This document shows, piece by piece, positions 48,431 through 59,446 of a stretch of DNA of 64,000 nt. The stretch is from assembly GCA_038025085.1 (NCBI GenBank), contig CM076144.1:43993001-44057000 (forward strand), in the 5' to 3' direction. Position numbers and translations under genes: made by a program. Under the pieces are notes generated by a model. The model made no database searches. It was not told the DNA's origin and saw only the letters and a program-made list of their open reading frames with translations. Each line of letters starts with the position of its first letter. Within the stretch, counting starts at the first letter, position 1. The DNA comes from Tetragonia tetragonoides (Eukaryota > Streptophyta > Magnoliopsida > Caryophyllales > Aizoaceae).

Positions 48431-49335
48431 TCGTAGATGATAATAATATCACTAAGTAGTATTATGAACTTTACTACGAAATTAAGGTTATGAAACTGAT
48501 ATTATGTCTGTGATATAGGATTATTAATTATATTGAACTAACTTCAGTTAGTTTTTCTTATTAATGTTGTGCAAGGAGGCAACTATGATGATTACTATTG
48601 GGCATTTAATACTAGCATAGTAGACGCCTATGCCGTGTTGGTACAATCAAATCAAGTTTCATGGTGGTATTTTGGTACAATTTAAAGAAACATTAACTGA
48701 AGTTGGTACACAATAATAATTTTTGAATGCATCCGTAATATTCAATTTGCTCTAACGTAGTTGTTTTGTTCATACAATCAAATCTCTATTCTTACTATTA
48801 TAAATTTAAAATAAATGAGTTTTGGATTTTGTAAGTTAGTAAAGTTTTTTGTTTAATGTTTTTATTATGAATAATGTGTGGAATGTGGAATTCGGAATTT
48901 GGAATTTTTTTAAAGTTCATTTATAATAATGAATCAAATATCAATTTGGGATTTTATCCACTATTGAATTTCAAATTTGGATTTTTATCTTTGACTTGAA
49001 ATTGGGAGTTTGAATTTGTCTCTTCGACTTAACTATTGCCTCTTCGTCTTACTTGAATTATGATGATTCATAGAGTAAGAATACCAATCGTTTCAGATAC
49101 GAATGCTTTGCAAAGATTAAATTGACACACGCAATATTTAGCCTTGTATCAAAGTATGACAATTGAACTGGCCCATGCATTATGTGTCAAGTGTACAGTG
49201 AAGGCATATCTCGAAAAACACAAGTACTGACATTATCTTGATAAACACAATATTAGATCGCACAATTTTGATAAACCCAGTTCAAATTTCTTTTCCAGAA
49301 CACATTTTCAAAAAAGAATCTTCCAACTACCAAGA
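48431..49335. other. Repeat complex with A-unit copies in both orientations
   Basis: A minus-oriented A unit (about 48540-48640) runs into a plus-oriented one (about 48640-48775). The rest, 48780-49335, is AT-rich with ATTTGGAATTT phrases and no ORF. Confidence 0.5.
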
Positions 49336-50193
49336 ATGGATGTTACCTCCATTGTCATGGCCACTTTTATACCAAGCTTACCACCAGAACCCCAAAATCT
49401 AATATTAGGAAAGACACTAAAAGCAAGAAACAAGAAAATGCTATGTGGCTGGCAATTGATGACCATGGCCAAATCTGCAGAACGTGTATTTCATGGGTTA
49501 GCAGACTACCATCCAGATTACCCATTTCTGACTATCTTCAGGATGGGTAACCCCTGCTATTTCCGGATGGAAGCCAGAGCTTTCATGTGGTACCTTCTGG
49601 ACCTTTACTCGGTATGCATGATGTTTCCCTTAAACATGTTGTTCGGTATGGTGGAAGGATTACGTTTGGGAAATCATAACAACCCTTATTTGATTTCTTT
49701 CTTTGAGTGGATATGCCCTCTGTCTGAATGGAGGGATCAGGTCATAAACATCATGGATAGCCCAAGCAAGCCTTACTTCGGTTTGCTTCTGTTGCGTCGC
49801 CAATACCATCCCAACGCATCCCATCATGTGGTTGCAAGGTGGATGATGACCACCTGTGACGATGATTTCGGGTTCGGTTGCTGGCCGCCTATTTTTGAAG
49901 TGTATGAGGGGACTTCGTTTCAGGAACTAATGTTAAGCGAAAATGGTTTCGAAGGTGGTGTTCTAACTAGCCCAATTCGCCCTTTGGACCCCGAGTATCT
50001 TTAGATTACTGAAGATGCAAGGTGGCAAGGTGTTATAAGGACGCAAGAGGGTCCACGACAACTTTTATTCAGCGACTCGTCAACTGATGAAGGAGGTTCA
50101 TACAGCGACTCGTCAACTGATGAAGGAGGTGATTCTGATGATGATGGAGATGATTCTGATGAATCGGAAGCCCAAGCGGATAAATCTCCTTAG
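49336..50193 (+). CDS. Orphan ORF with acidic tail beyond an in-frame TAG
   Basis: 222 codons run from ATG 49336 to TAG 50002-50004. The reading frame continues without another stop for 62 more codons to TAG 50191-50193. The body is rich in aromatic residues and Met: FHGLADYHPDYPFLTIFRMG, then WYLLDLYSVCMMFPLNMLFG and HHVVARWMMTTCDDDFGFGC. The extension contains an exact 33-bp tandem repeat encoding SDSSTDEGG twice (with YSDSSTDEGG) and ends in a Asp/Glu/Ser-rich tail (GDSDDDGDDSDESEAQAD). The tail belongs naturally to a longer protein, so the TAG is probably a recent nonsense change (or a readthrough site). I do not recognise the family. The gene lies between A-unit arrays of opposite orientation, so it is likely carried by the repeat complex. 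Confidence 0.55.
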
Positions 50194-50239
50194 AGGTTGT
50201 GCAAGTTACAAGGGGCGGTTAATTTTCAAATAGTACAAT

Positions 50240-52225
50240 TAGTATGTTTCGTGGACAACTATACAAAATCTGTTTGCGTATTACTTCTTGCATAAGCGTC
50301 TGCGATGCTAGTATTGAATAGCCAACAGTAATCATCATGGTTGCCTCCAGGCCCAAAAATAATAAGAAAACTAATTGAAGTTGGTACACTATAATCATTC
50401 TTGAATGCATCCGTAATATTCGATTTGCTCTAACGTAGTTGTTCTGTTCATATTTTGTGGACAACTATATAAATTCTATATGCGTATTACCTCTTGCATA
50501 GGCGTATACTATGCTAGTATTGAATGACCAACAGTAATCATCATAGTTGCCTCTTGGCACAAAAATAAAAGAAAAACTAATTGAAGTTGGTACCCTATAA
50601 TAATTCTTGAATGCATCCGTAATATTCGATTTGCTCTAATGTAGTTGTTCTGTTCTTATTTCGTGGACAACTATGTAAATTCTTTATGCGTATTACCTCT
50701 TGCATAGCCGTATACTATGCTAGTATTGAATAGCCAACAATAATCATCATAGTTGCCTTCTGGCCCAAAAATAATATGAAAACTAATTAAAACTTCACGC
50801 AAATTGAAGGGTGATGTGGGCTATGTCAAATTTCATGCTCTCTACCGAGATTTTGAAGTTCTAAAACTATTTTCAAATGTTTGAGGATCAATCCCCTCGA
50901 TCTCTAATGTAGGTTTAAAGGGTCACTTCTACTGAATCATAGGGTCACTTGTACAGTTGTCATTTTATTGTTATCTAAGTTCGAAACCATAATGGGAGGG
51001 TCACGTTTTAAGTATTTTGAGTTTGTTTATTCTCGTCGAAGGTCAATTTAAAATTATCAAGGGTCACTCAACCATGATGTGGTAGTAATGTTCATAACAT
51101 GCATGGATATTCATTATTACATAAGGTCGGTCACAATCATTACATATCTTGGGTGACTTCTATAGATTCTAGCGTCACTATATATTATTGTATATTTGCC
51201 CGTAGTCGTTACATGTGGCACTTTAAACATAAATTAAAAAAGAAGTTTGTTTGATTTACAATATGAATCACCCACGCGCCACACCCCTGTAATTATAGCT
51301 TGTTTGATTTGGAATAGATGGAAAAGAAACAGATTCCCTAAAAGCCAGCGGTCTAAATGTAGTGTGAGGTCCCCAAACTCCAAAGGGTTGAAAATGGAAA
51401 TGGGATACAACACTACAAGTGAAGTTGGTACATTATACTTCAATTAGTTTTCTTATTATTTTATGGCCAGGAGGCAACTATGATGATTACTGTTGGCCAT
51501 TCAATACTAGCATAGTATATGCCTATGCAAGAGGTAATGCGTATATAGAATTTATATAGTTGTCCACGCAATATGAACAGAACAACTACGTTAGAGCAAA
51601 TCGAATATTACGGATGCATTCAAGAATTATTATAGTGTACCAACTTCAATTAGTTTTCGTATTATTTCTGGGCCAGGAGGCAACTATGATAATTACTGTT
51701 GGCCATTCAATACTTGCATAGTAGACGCCTATGCAAGAAGTAATACGCATACAGAATTTGTATAGTTGTCCGCGAAATATGAACAGAACAACTACGTTAG
51801 AGCAAATCGAATATTACGGATGCATTCAAGAATTATTATAGTGTACCAACTTCAGTTAATGTTTCTTTAAATTGTACCAAAATACCACCATGAAACTTGA
51901 TTTGATTGTACCAACACGACACTGAAAAATGTTTATTCACTTCAAATGGCGATCCACATGGAACTTACCTCTGCCAAAAACATGCAACGAATCCTGGTAA
52001 GCTATACTCATGTTATGAACTTTACTATGACATTATGGTTCAGTGACCCTAGATAATACTAACTTCACTTAGTTTTTCTTATAATTGTTGGGCAAGGAGG
52101 CAACCATGATGATTACTGTTGTCCACGAAGTAATACGCATAGAGAATTTATATAGTTGTCCACGAAATATGAACTTAATTTATATAGTTGTCCACGAAGT
52201 AATACGCATAGAGAATTTATAAAGT
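50240..52225. repeat. ~207-bp A-unit arrays in opposite orientation
   Basis: Three plus-oriented units lie head to tail at about 50240-50790 with a period near 207 bp (GAAGTTGGTAC[AC]CTATAAT ... TGCCTC). Minus-oriented units follow at about 51430-51670, 51670-51885 and 52070-52225 (GTTGGCCATTCAATACTAGC ... GTACCAACTTCA). The spacer at 50790-51430 holds GGGTCACT-type repeats in plus orientation. The arrangement is a large imperfect palindrome centred near 51.2-51.5 kb. An ORF at 51247-51447 is not convincing. Confidence 0.8.
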
Positions 52226-53330
52226 AACTCAAAATAGTTAAAACGTGACCCTGACATTATGGTTTTGAACTAGAGAACAATAAAATGACAATAGAGTAAT
52301 AAAGTGACACGAAATATGAACAATAATTTATTTGAGTTTCAATGTATTCTACCCCTATTATGCAGTAGAAGGGACCCCTATTATGCAGTAGAAGTGACCC
52401 TTTAAACCTCTTAGCCTCTTTAAATTAATAAAATCTACCAATTTTGCATTCAAATTCGTAGATCACAACCTACCCTCATAGTCCCAGTAAAAGCATCTCG
52501 CATTTTCAGCTACTTCTCTCTCTCCATCACAATGCGCTTGTAAAACCCTAGCCCATTTGGTCGCCCATCTCTCTATCTCTCTTAATTGGGTGCACTGTTC
52601 TTAGACGACTTTTCAAGTGACGCCTAAAACTATAGTTGTTACCCCTATTATGCAGTAGAAGTGACCCTTCAAACGTGCATTACAGATCGAGGGGAGTGAT
52701 CCTCAAAAATTTGAAAATAGTTTTAGAATTCCAAAATATCGCAAGAGAGCCTGAAATGTAATCAAATATAAAAAGTAACGCTTCAAACGATAGAAGTGAT
52801 CCCAATGATTTTGAACGATAGAAGTGATCCCAATGACTCTCTTGCGTGTCCGCCTTGAGGATACTCGGGAGGATCGGATACCGCTTAATAAGATTTGGAG
52901 CTCAACCATAAAGGCCGTGTTCATAGGATTGAAAACGTTCAAACATTGAAAACTACTTCAGTGGGGATTATTCTTTTAGACACACTTGAGCGTTTTCTCA
53001 ATAAATCTTTATATATGACTCGAGAGTGATTACTGGGTTGGCAAAATAAAATACATTGAACAAGAGTGATCTTTGAAGCTTCCAATGATTTGCTTTCTTT
53101 TCCTTTCTTTCTTGTACATACTTCATTTTTCACCTGATCATATGTAAAGAAACTATGGATATCTTTCTGAAGAAACTATGGATGTTAAAATGTCTTTCGT
53201 CTCACGTATAGTATCAACATGATCTTTTCTCTCAGCTCCTTAATTCTTCTATCCTCATCGACACCATTGCAATTTGCAAAGTTGAATTTTTCGCTCTTCG
53301 AAGAACCACCTTTCCCCTTCCCATGTCAGA
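52226..53330. repeat. Right half of the complex, AGTGACCC orientation
   Basis: GTAGAAGTGACCCTTTAAAC (52386), GTAGAAGTGACCCTTCAAAC (52657) and GATCGAGGGGAGTGATCC (52686) are reverse complements of sequences in the left half (for example 40141-40215). A stretch at 52440-52600 with AAAACCCTAGCCC and TC-rich runs looks like a plant 5' leader and may be captured gene sequence. Two ORFs at 52703-53133 are not recognisable. Confidence 0.65.
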
Positions 53331-53344
53331 TTTCGGGCCACCTG

Positions 53345-53512
53345 GCGAACTCCTCTTCTCAGGGTTTTAGCGGATTTGAAATTAGCGGTTTCAACTCAAT
53401 CCGCTATTAACCAAACACTTTAACTTAGCGGATTTGCTAGTCAAATCCTCTAAATAACCTCAATCCGCTAACTTTGCCTCAATCCGCTAATTACCAAACA
53501 AGGCCAAAGCAT
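53345..53512. mobile_element. Fragment of a MITE with AGCGGATTTG/CAATCCGCTAA motifs
   Basis: AGCGGATTTG and CAATCCGCTA alternate six or more times, ending CCGCTAATTACCAAACAAGGCC. This is the outward end of an element that on the minus strand starts GGCCTTGTTTGGTAATTAGC. The opposite terminus is not evident, so it is probably truncated. Confidence 0.45.
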
Positions 53513-53779
53513 GCTCTTACGAGCAATGGTGACAGGCTTCGAATTGGGGTATTGTTTACAGATATATCTAGGCGTGTCTTCCCAGTCCCCAGGGCATGCT
53601 GGGAAATAGTGCAATTATGGCACTAATATCATTATTAGCGCATTTTTAACAAAAAAGAAGTAATTCCAAAGCATATATACTTGAAATAAAGACGGTTTTG
53701 TGTATAGAGGGTTCTTGTAGGCCCCTGCGCGTGCGACTTTGCAGGTTTTCCTATGTACCTTTCACTTTTTAGGGACCAG

Positions 53780-54075
53780 GAGACTTGTATTATTCTGGTA
53801 ATCTACTAAAGTACACAAAAATATCTGTAAACAAAATGATATTACAGGATCTAGAGGTTGTATTATATGAGAAAGAGACTTGTATTATTCTGGTAATCTA
53901 CTAATAAAGTACACGAAAATATCTGTAAACAGAGTGATATTATTTGAACAAGAGGTTGTATTATATGAGGCAATAGACTTGTATTATTCTGGTAATCTAA
54001 TAAAGTACACGAAAATACCTGTAAATAGAAAGATATTATATGACAAAAAGGTTGAATTATATCACAGAGAGACTT
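53780..54075 (-). repeat. Block M minisatellite, inverted copies
   Basis: About three units of AGACTTGTATTATTCTGGTAATCTA, then AAATATCTGTAAACAGA, are the reverse complement of block M at 41030-45520. Their presence on the far side of the complex in opposite orientation supports an overall inverted organisation. Confidence 0.85.
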
Positions 54076-54650
54076 GTACAGTTTCACTTAAAAAGGAATA
54101 ATAGCCGTTAGACACTTCATCTTTTATTCTCCCAAGGAATTCAAAACTCAAATTCGAACCTTCATTGTTTGATTGGGTCTGCATCCAATATCTGCCTTTT
54201 CAAAGTAGGAATTCGAAGGACAGTAACGTAAGCTCAAAACTCTCGTCTCTCTCAACCTTTCTTGTTGTTATTCAATCGAACTGCAATTGAATTGGCAATT
54301 TCTGTTGTACTATTTCACTTCAGAAGTAAAATAACCGTTGTATACTTCCTCTTGTTCAAAACGCAAATTCGAACGTCCATTGTTTGATTGGTTCAACCTC
54401 GAATATTGAAAGTAGGAATTCGAAGGATATCACGGTCAACCTCTTGTCTCTCTTAGCCTTGCTTTGTGGTTATTCAGTCGTACTAGTATTTCACTTGAAA
54501 AGGAAAATAACCGTTAGACACTCCATCAATTTTCAGGAATCCAAAACTCAAATTCGAAGCTCAATATTCAAAGTAGAAATTCGATCGACGATAAGGTATA
54601 CAACATTGATAATATCTCTCCTGTCACTCTCAAACTTGCTTGTTGCCAGT
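54076..54650. repeat. Three diverged ~200-bp direct units before the Ulp1-type gene
   Basis: Each unit has TTTCACTT(N)AAAAGG/GTAAAATA, GCCGTTAGACACT, AAAACTCAAATTCGAA, TTGTTTGATTGG, AAGTAGGAATTCGAAGGA and TCTCTCTCAACCT or variants. The starts are near 54085, 54305 and 54490. Parts are reverse complements of block P (for example GTTCGAAGGTTGAGAGAGAT). They immediately precede the plus-strand gene and could be its subterminal or promoter repeats. ORFs at 54384-55049 are shadows. Confidence 0.65.
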
Positions 54651-55370
54651 ACTATGCAATTGAATTGGTCAATTCTGTTGTGTTTGTCTCCGTGTTTGGG
54701 ATATGAAAAACAAACCTTACGCAATTGTAAATGATGATACAACATTGGTAATTGATTATTAGTAGTAATGTTTGAAAAAAGTTTCATTGGGAATGTACAC
54801 AGTGCTGAGGAGAATTTTGTAAGTGAATCTATGAGTTGTTTCGTCTTTTTTTTCATTGGCATTGTGTTTTTCCTCTGTTTTTTTCTTTCTTTCTTTCTTG
54901 AGTAATGTAAAAGTTAGACATTCAGCACTGAATTGTTTCTGGTTGAACTTTGTTTGTCTACAACGTGAAGATAAGTAGTAGTTCGAAAAAGATACAAAAT
55001 AGGGAAGAACGTCTTCATAACGAAGGGGAAACGAAGTCAAGGAACTCAATGCAATTGTTTAGGTAAGAAACGATGATGAATCACTACCAAAAGAAATTAA
55101 TCCTAATTGACTGTTGCGAAACAATTCAATTTTTGGTGTAGGGAGTACTATTTTTCCCAAAACAAAACCGACCCCGCATTTATCGGGAAGTCCCTGATTG
55201 AGAAGGTAAGATTAAATTCATTGAATAGTCAAATGTTGTTTGTCAATTCTGAATATTAAGTTGCTTTGCCATAGAACAAATATTCAACGGAAGCATGGAA
55301 CCTCTTACCCGCGGAAGAAAAGCAGTGTTGGAAGGAGAAACAGAAGAAAGGTTTAGAGCTTTATAAATCA

Positions 55371-58300
55371 ATGAAGAAAGTTAAGATTCAAGACAATATC
55401 AAATGTTGCCCTAAATCAGTGGTGAAATTCCTATCAAGCCTACATGATGATAAGAAACAGATGGTGAGGAAACTTGGATTAAGTAGCATGGTGGACATGC
55501 CTCCACACTTCATGAGGAAAGATGTGGTGAGATTCATGGTAGAGGTGTATGATCCTGTAGCACATACCATTGATTTAGACAACTGGAGCATTGGTGTCAC
55601 CCCTAAGGATGTGGAGGTCCTGTTAGGTATTAGGGATGAGGGGGATGAAATTCATGAGAGTGCCTCTGAAAAGGAAGTTGAACTTCTCTTTGCCACCTAT
55701 GGGGACCTTGGTAAGGAAGACATGGAGAAAAAGATGGTGGAACTGTCCCTTCAGGAGGTTAAGGGTGTTCGGGAGTTTAGATTATATACAGTGCTTTATG
55801 TGTTGACATTTTACTTAAACCCAGCACTTCATTCGAAGCCAAGGAAAGCTTTCATGCACATCCTGAGTAACATAGGTGACTCTATGCCAAAATTTAACTA
55901 GGCGAAATATGTTCTCCAAAGCCTAAGCAACGGGCTACTTCGACATAAACAGGGCAACATGAAGGGAATTCCAAGATGCTGTCAGTTTCTAATGGTTTGT
56001 ACTGTATCCTTAAAAAGTTTTACTTTTATGCGAGGACCTTAGTTTACAGTCATAAAATCACAAAGAATTAATATTGACTTGTTTGTGGCAGATATGTTTC
56101 CTGGAGTATGCCATGTACGGGAGTATTGCCCGACCCTTGAAGGAGCGGGAAAATCCGCGATGTTATTGTACCTCTTTACATAGGTTTGAATTTTTATAGA
56201 GTCTGATGTATAGCAGATGTTTATAAAGTGTGCCCAAAAACCTATAAAGTGATGCAAGATACTTAGAAACTGACTCTGATTCGCTATACACAAATTATGT
56301 TGACATATGTCAGTGGACTGTATTTGCATTTCTATAACGAGACCTTACATAGTTACAACTTACATGCATAATGAGTTATAGAATATTCAATGGTAGCATC
56401 CTTAATATAATAGCCCTCTATGGTAGTGCTCACGGCTTGTAACTGTGATGATGTCCCACTATGTATATGATGCAAGGGATTGAAGTTGTTCAATTCGGAT
56501 TAGGTTGCGAAGATAATGCACGAAGACCATCCTCAGCAGATGGTGTCACTGTGGTGGTGGAGGTTAGAACTCTTTCCAGGAAGATGGAGGAGTTGACTCA
56601 AAAATTGGATGCCATTGAAACTTCTTTGCAAACTAAAAGTGATTCACTTGAAGTACTTCATGAATTAGCCACTTCTACTAAGATTGATGCACTTGAGAAT
56701 AAAATGAAACTTCGGGGTAGCAAACTGTTGGAGGACGTGTTAAAGGCTGTGGCGGGGACTCCAGGATTTATGGGTGAGGACAAAGCAAACGTCACACCAG
56801 AGGCGAAAAAAGGAGTAGAAAAGGAGGGCAACTCGGTTGGTAAAGGGAAAGGATGCAGCAAAGGCATCATGCCCAAAAAAAATAAAGATGATGAAGAGTA
56901 AACCTCACCTTTGAAGCCCAATACAGATGATGAAGAATGTACTTCCCCTATAATAATACCAACCCCTGACAAGAAAAATGACGGTTCCTATCCACAGTAT
57001 GATGTAGCTGCTTCAGTATGTCCATACGCTCTTTCGTCGCCTGCTCCTATCCATCCTTCCCCACCCGGGTCGTCGAAGACTGCTGAAGCCTTGCTTAACG
57101 TGGAGAGAAGGTTGCATAAAAACCTGGCCAATCAGTTTCCACACTTAAATACATTTCTGCAAAGTCCTCCAGCTACTTCTAGTCCTACAAATAATAGGAA
57201 AAAGACTGTTCGTAAGAAAAACGATAACTCAACAATCCCCAAGAAAGTTTTACATGAAGGGGAAGAAAAACAAGAAGAGTGGACCTGCGGGAATTTGTTT
57301 GCTAGTACTAAGCAATCCCTTGGCAAAGTAGCGGGAGATTGTGGGAAGGCTAAGATGAGAGGCCGTCCGAAAAAGGCACAAGCTCCAGAAGAAGAATTGT
57401 GTTCTGAGAATAAGGACGTATGCGGGACGCAACGCCAGAGTAAAAAACAACAAGAAAAATGCTGCGAAGACTCCATTTCTCAGAATGGGCAGTATGTTCC
57501 CAAGAAGCGAGGAAGGTCGAGAAAATTTTCAGATGCCAACATTATAGCTGAATCAGCAGAGAGGCAGGGCAATGAAAAATTAGGAAAGACTCCTAAGAAA
57601 GGAAAACGCAAGGAAGACTTGGGTTCACATAATGTGACAGCTCGGATAACGCGCAGCCAACTAAGAAAAACCTCCGAAGAAGGGCATGCCAAAGAAATCA
57701 GCGCAGTAACCCCTTTTGAACGCATAAAGGAAAGAGTGACTATGCTTAATTTACAAGCTCTTCATGTTCAGTTGTTGAAATATGTGTTTAACAACAACAT
57801 TTATTCTGATGAGTACGTATCATATATATACTCAATCTCTTTAACTGCAATTCTTGCAACAAACTATCTGATCAAATTCAATTCCAATAACTTGCAGTGA
57901 GATACTATTTCGGGATATAGGCGACAAGGTGACTGCACAATGACTAGATTTCAGGAACTTCTTTCCCGGAGGATGGATCGGAAGCAAGGTAACCATATGG
58001 TAAATGTAGTTCGTTATGCTTGATTTTGGGGCTTATGTTGCATTATTCCACTAACGTGCCCATGGTGTTATGTTTCAGGAAATTGTCTACAGGATTGCTG
58101 TGACACATGATTTTAATGAACTGTGTTATAGATTCAGTGTAGTCTGCTTACCAACAATCCTCTCGGTATGTAATGATTTGCTAAATGTTTTGTGGCACTA
58201 CTACAAATAAAAGTGCGCTAGGTAATATTCAGATTGATTATCCAGGACACACTGTGGGCCAACGGCTTGTCGACGACCATTCCATCACAGGAAGCTTTTG

Positions 58301-59446
58301 ATGAAGTAATGGAAAGTGTGGCGAAAAGGTATCTCCCTTCGTATGCTGTTACCAAGCAAGTAAGTCCCCTTATCTTAGTAGGTGGTGGATGAGTTACTTT
58401 CTCCTACATTATCAATCAAGTAATAAGTCCCCTTAATAGGTGGTGAATGAATTACTTTCACCTACATTATCTAATCTCCTCGTGTGATGTTTAGATAATC
58501 ATCCCGATGAACCACCAAGTTCAGTATGTCAAGTGCCAAAGTATAGTAAAGTTTAGCCCGTGGTTTTTATCCCTCATGTTCAAGGAGCGGTTTTCCACGT
58601 ATATCTTGTGGTCTTTATAGTTATGCTTCCGCGTGCATTATAGTCTAGTTAAAGTCCACCTCAAGTGGTCTCTAAGTAAAGAGAAAAACCAACATTATAT
58701 TCTATTCTCCTCATCCTCGTGTAATGTTTAGATATTCATCCCGATGAACCAGCAGAATCACTGGACGTTATGCATAGTGGATCTTGAGAAGAAAAGGACG
58801 TTTGTGGCTGATTCATTGAGATCAGAAAAAGCAAACGAGTTTCGGATACAGGCAGCCAACACAATGGCAAGTTTGGGGAACTCGTCATGTATGTTCATGA
58901 TTAAAGACATCGTTTGTCCCCGTTTAACATATTATAATGACATGCAGGTTACGTATGTGGCGAGGTACATGAAGGGGCAGCCCAGATGTGACTATTTAAG
59001 TGAGATGAAAGATTTTGAAGTTGAAGTTTCGAATAAGACCCCCAGGCAGAAGAACAAGTAATGATTAATGTTAACTTGATTAGTATTACTACGCATCGCG
59101 AAAACGGTATCGTGGCACTGATAGGAATTGTGTCTTTCAGTTGCGACTCTGGCATCATTTGCATCCAGATAATGCGGGCCGGGTTGTTTTGGAACAGGTT
59201 GGACCTGGAGGAATTTGAAGTAAGCTACGCATAGTGTTTATTCAGTTTTCTGCAATTAAGTGTGTATAAATTCGTTACTTATTATTGCATTCTGCAATTT
59301 TACAGGATGCGGATATTTTAAAACTAAGGCTCGAACTTTTGATAGAATTTCTCACCTCTGACGCTAACCAATTGTATCGACACCTCATTGTGAAAACACC
59401 AACCTCATCATCTTCCAATATACTGCACTCAAACTCCGAAATTTGA
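55371..59446 (+). pseudogene. Transposon-type gene: plant-mobile-like domain plus Ulp1-like peptidase
   Basis: The N-terminal exon 55371-55994 gives IKCCPKSVVKFLSSLHDDKK and later WSIGVTPKDVEVLLGIRDEG, the pattern of the plant-mobile/DUF1985-like domain linked to Ulp1 in plant transposons. Exon 56092-56183 follows. A long exon (about 56461-57812) has a coiled coil and AT-hook-like RGRPKK and KKRGRSRK motifs. Peptidase exons are 57898-57988, 58079-58165, 58246-58359, 58732-59057, 59141-59219 and 59306-59446, all GT..AG and in phase. The catalytic His is in NHWTLCIVD and the Asp in VADSLR. The nucleophile motif reads QKNNCDSG instead of Q-x-N-x-x-D-C-G. In-frame stops occur at 55899 (TAG), 56899 (TAA) and 57941 (TGA), so the copy is not intact. 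Ulp1-bearing plant elements of this kind are usually Mutator-like (Kaonashi type); no transposase is visible here. Confidence 0.8.

Noticed and set aside
54384..55049. ORFs of 96-116 codons before the Ulp1-type gene
   Set aside because: They overlap each other on both strands across diverged 200-bp repeats and have no shared domain.
57132..57725. Minus-strand ORFs of 67-114 codons
   Set aside because: They are antisense to the long open exon of the plus-strand transposon gene; the sense reading has AT-hook-like and Lys-rich character and matching splice sites.
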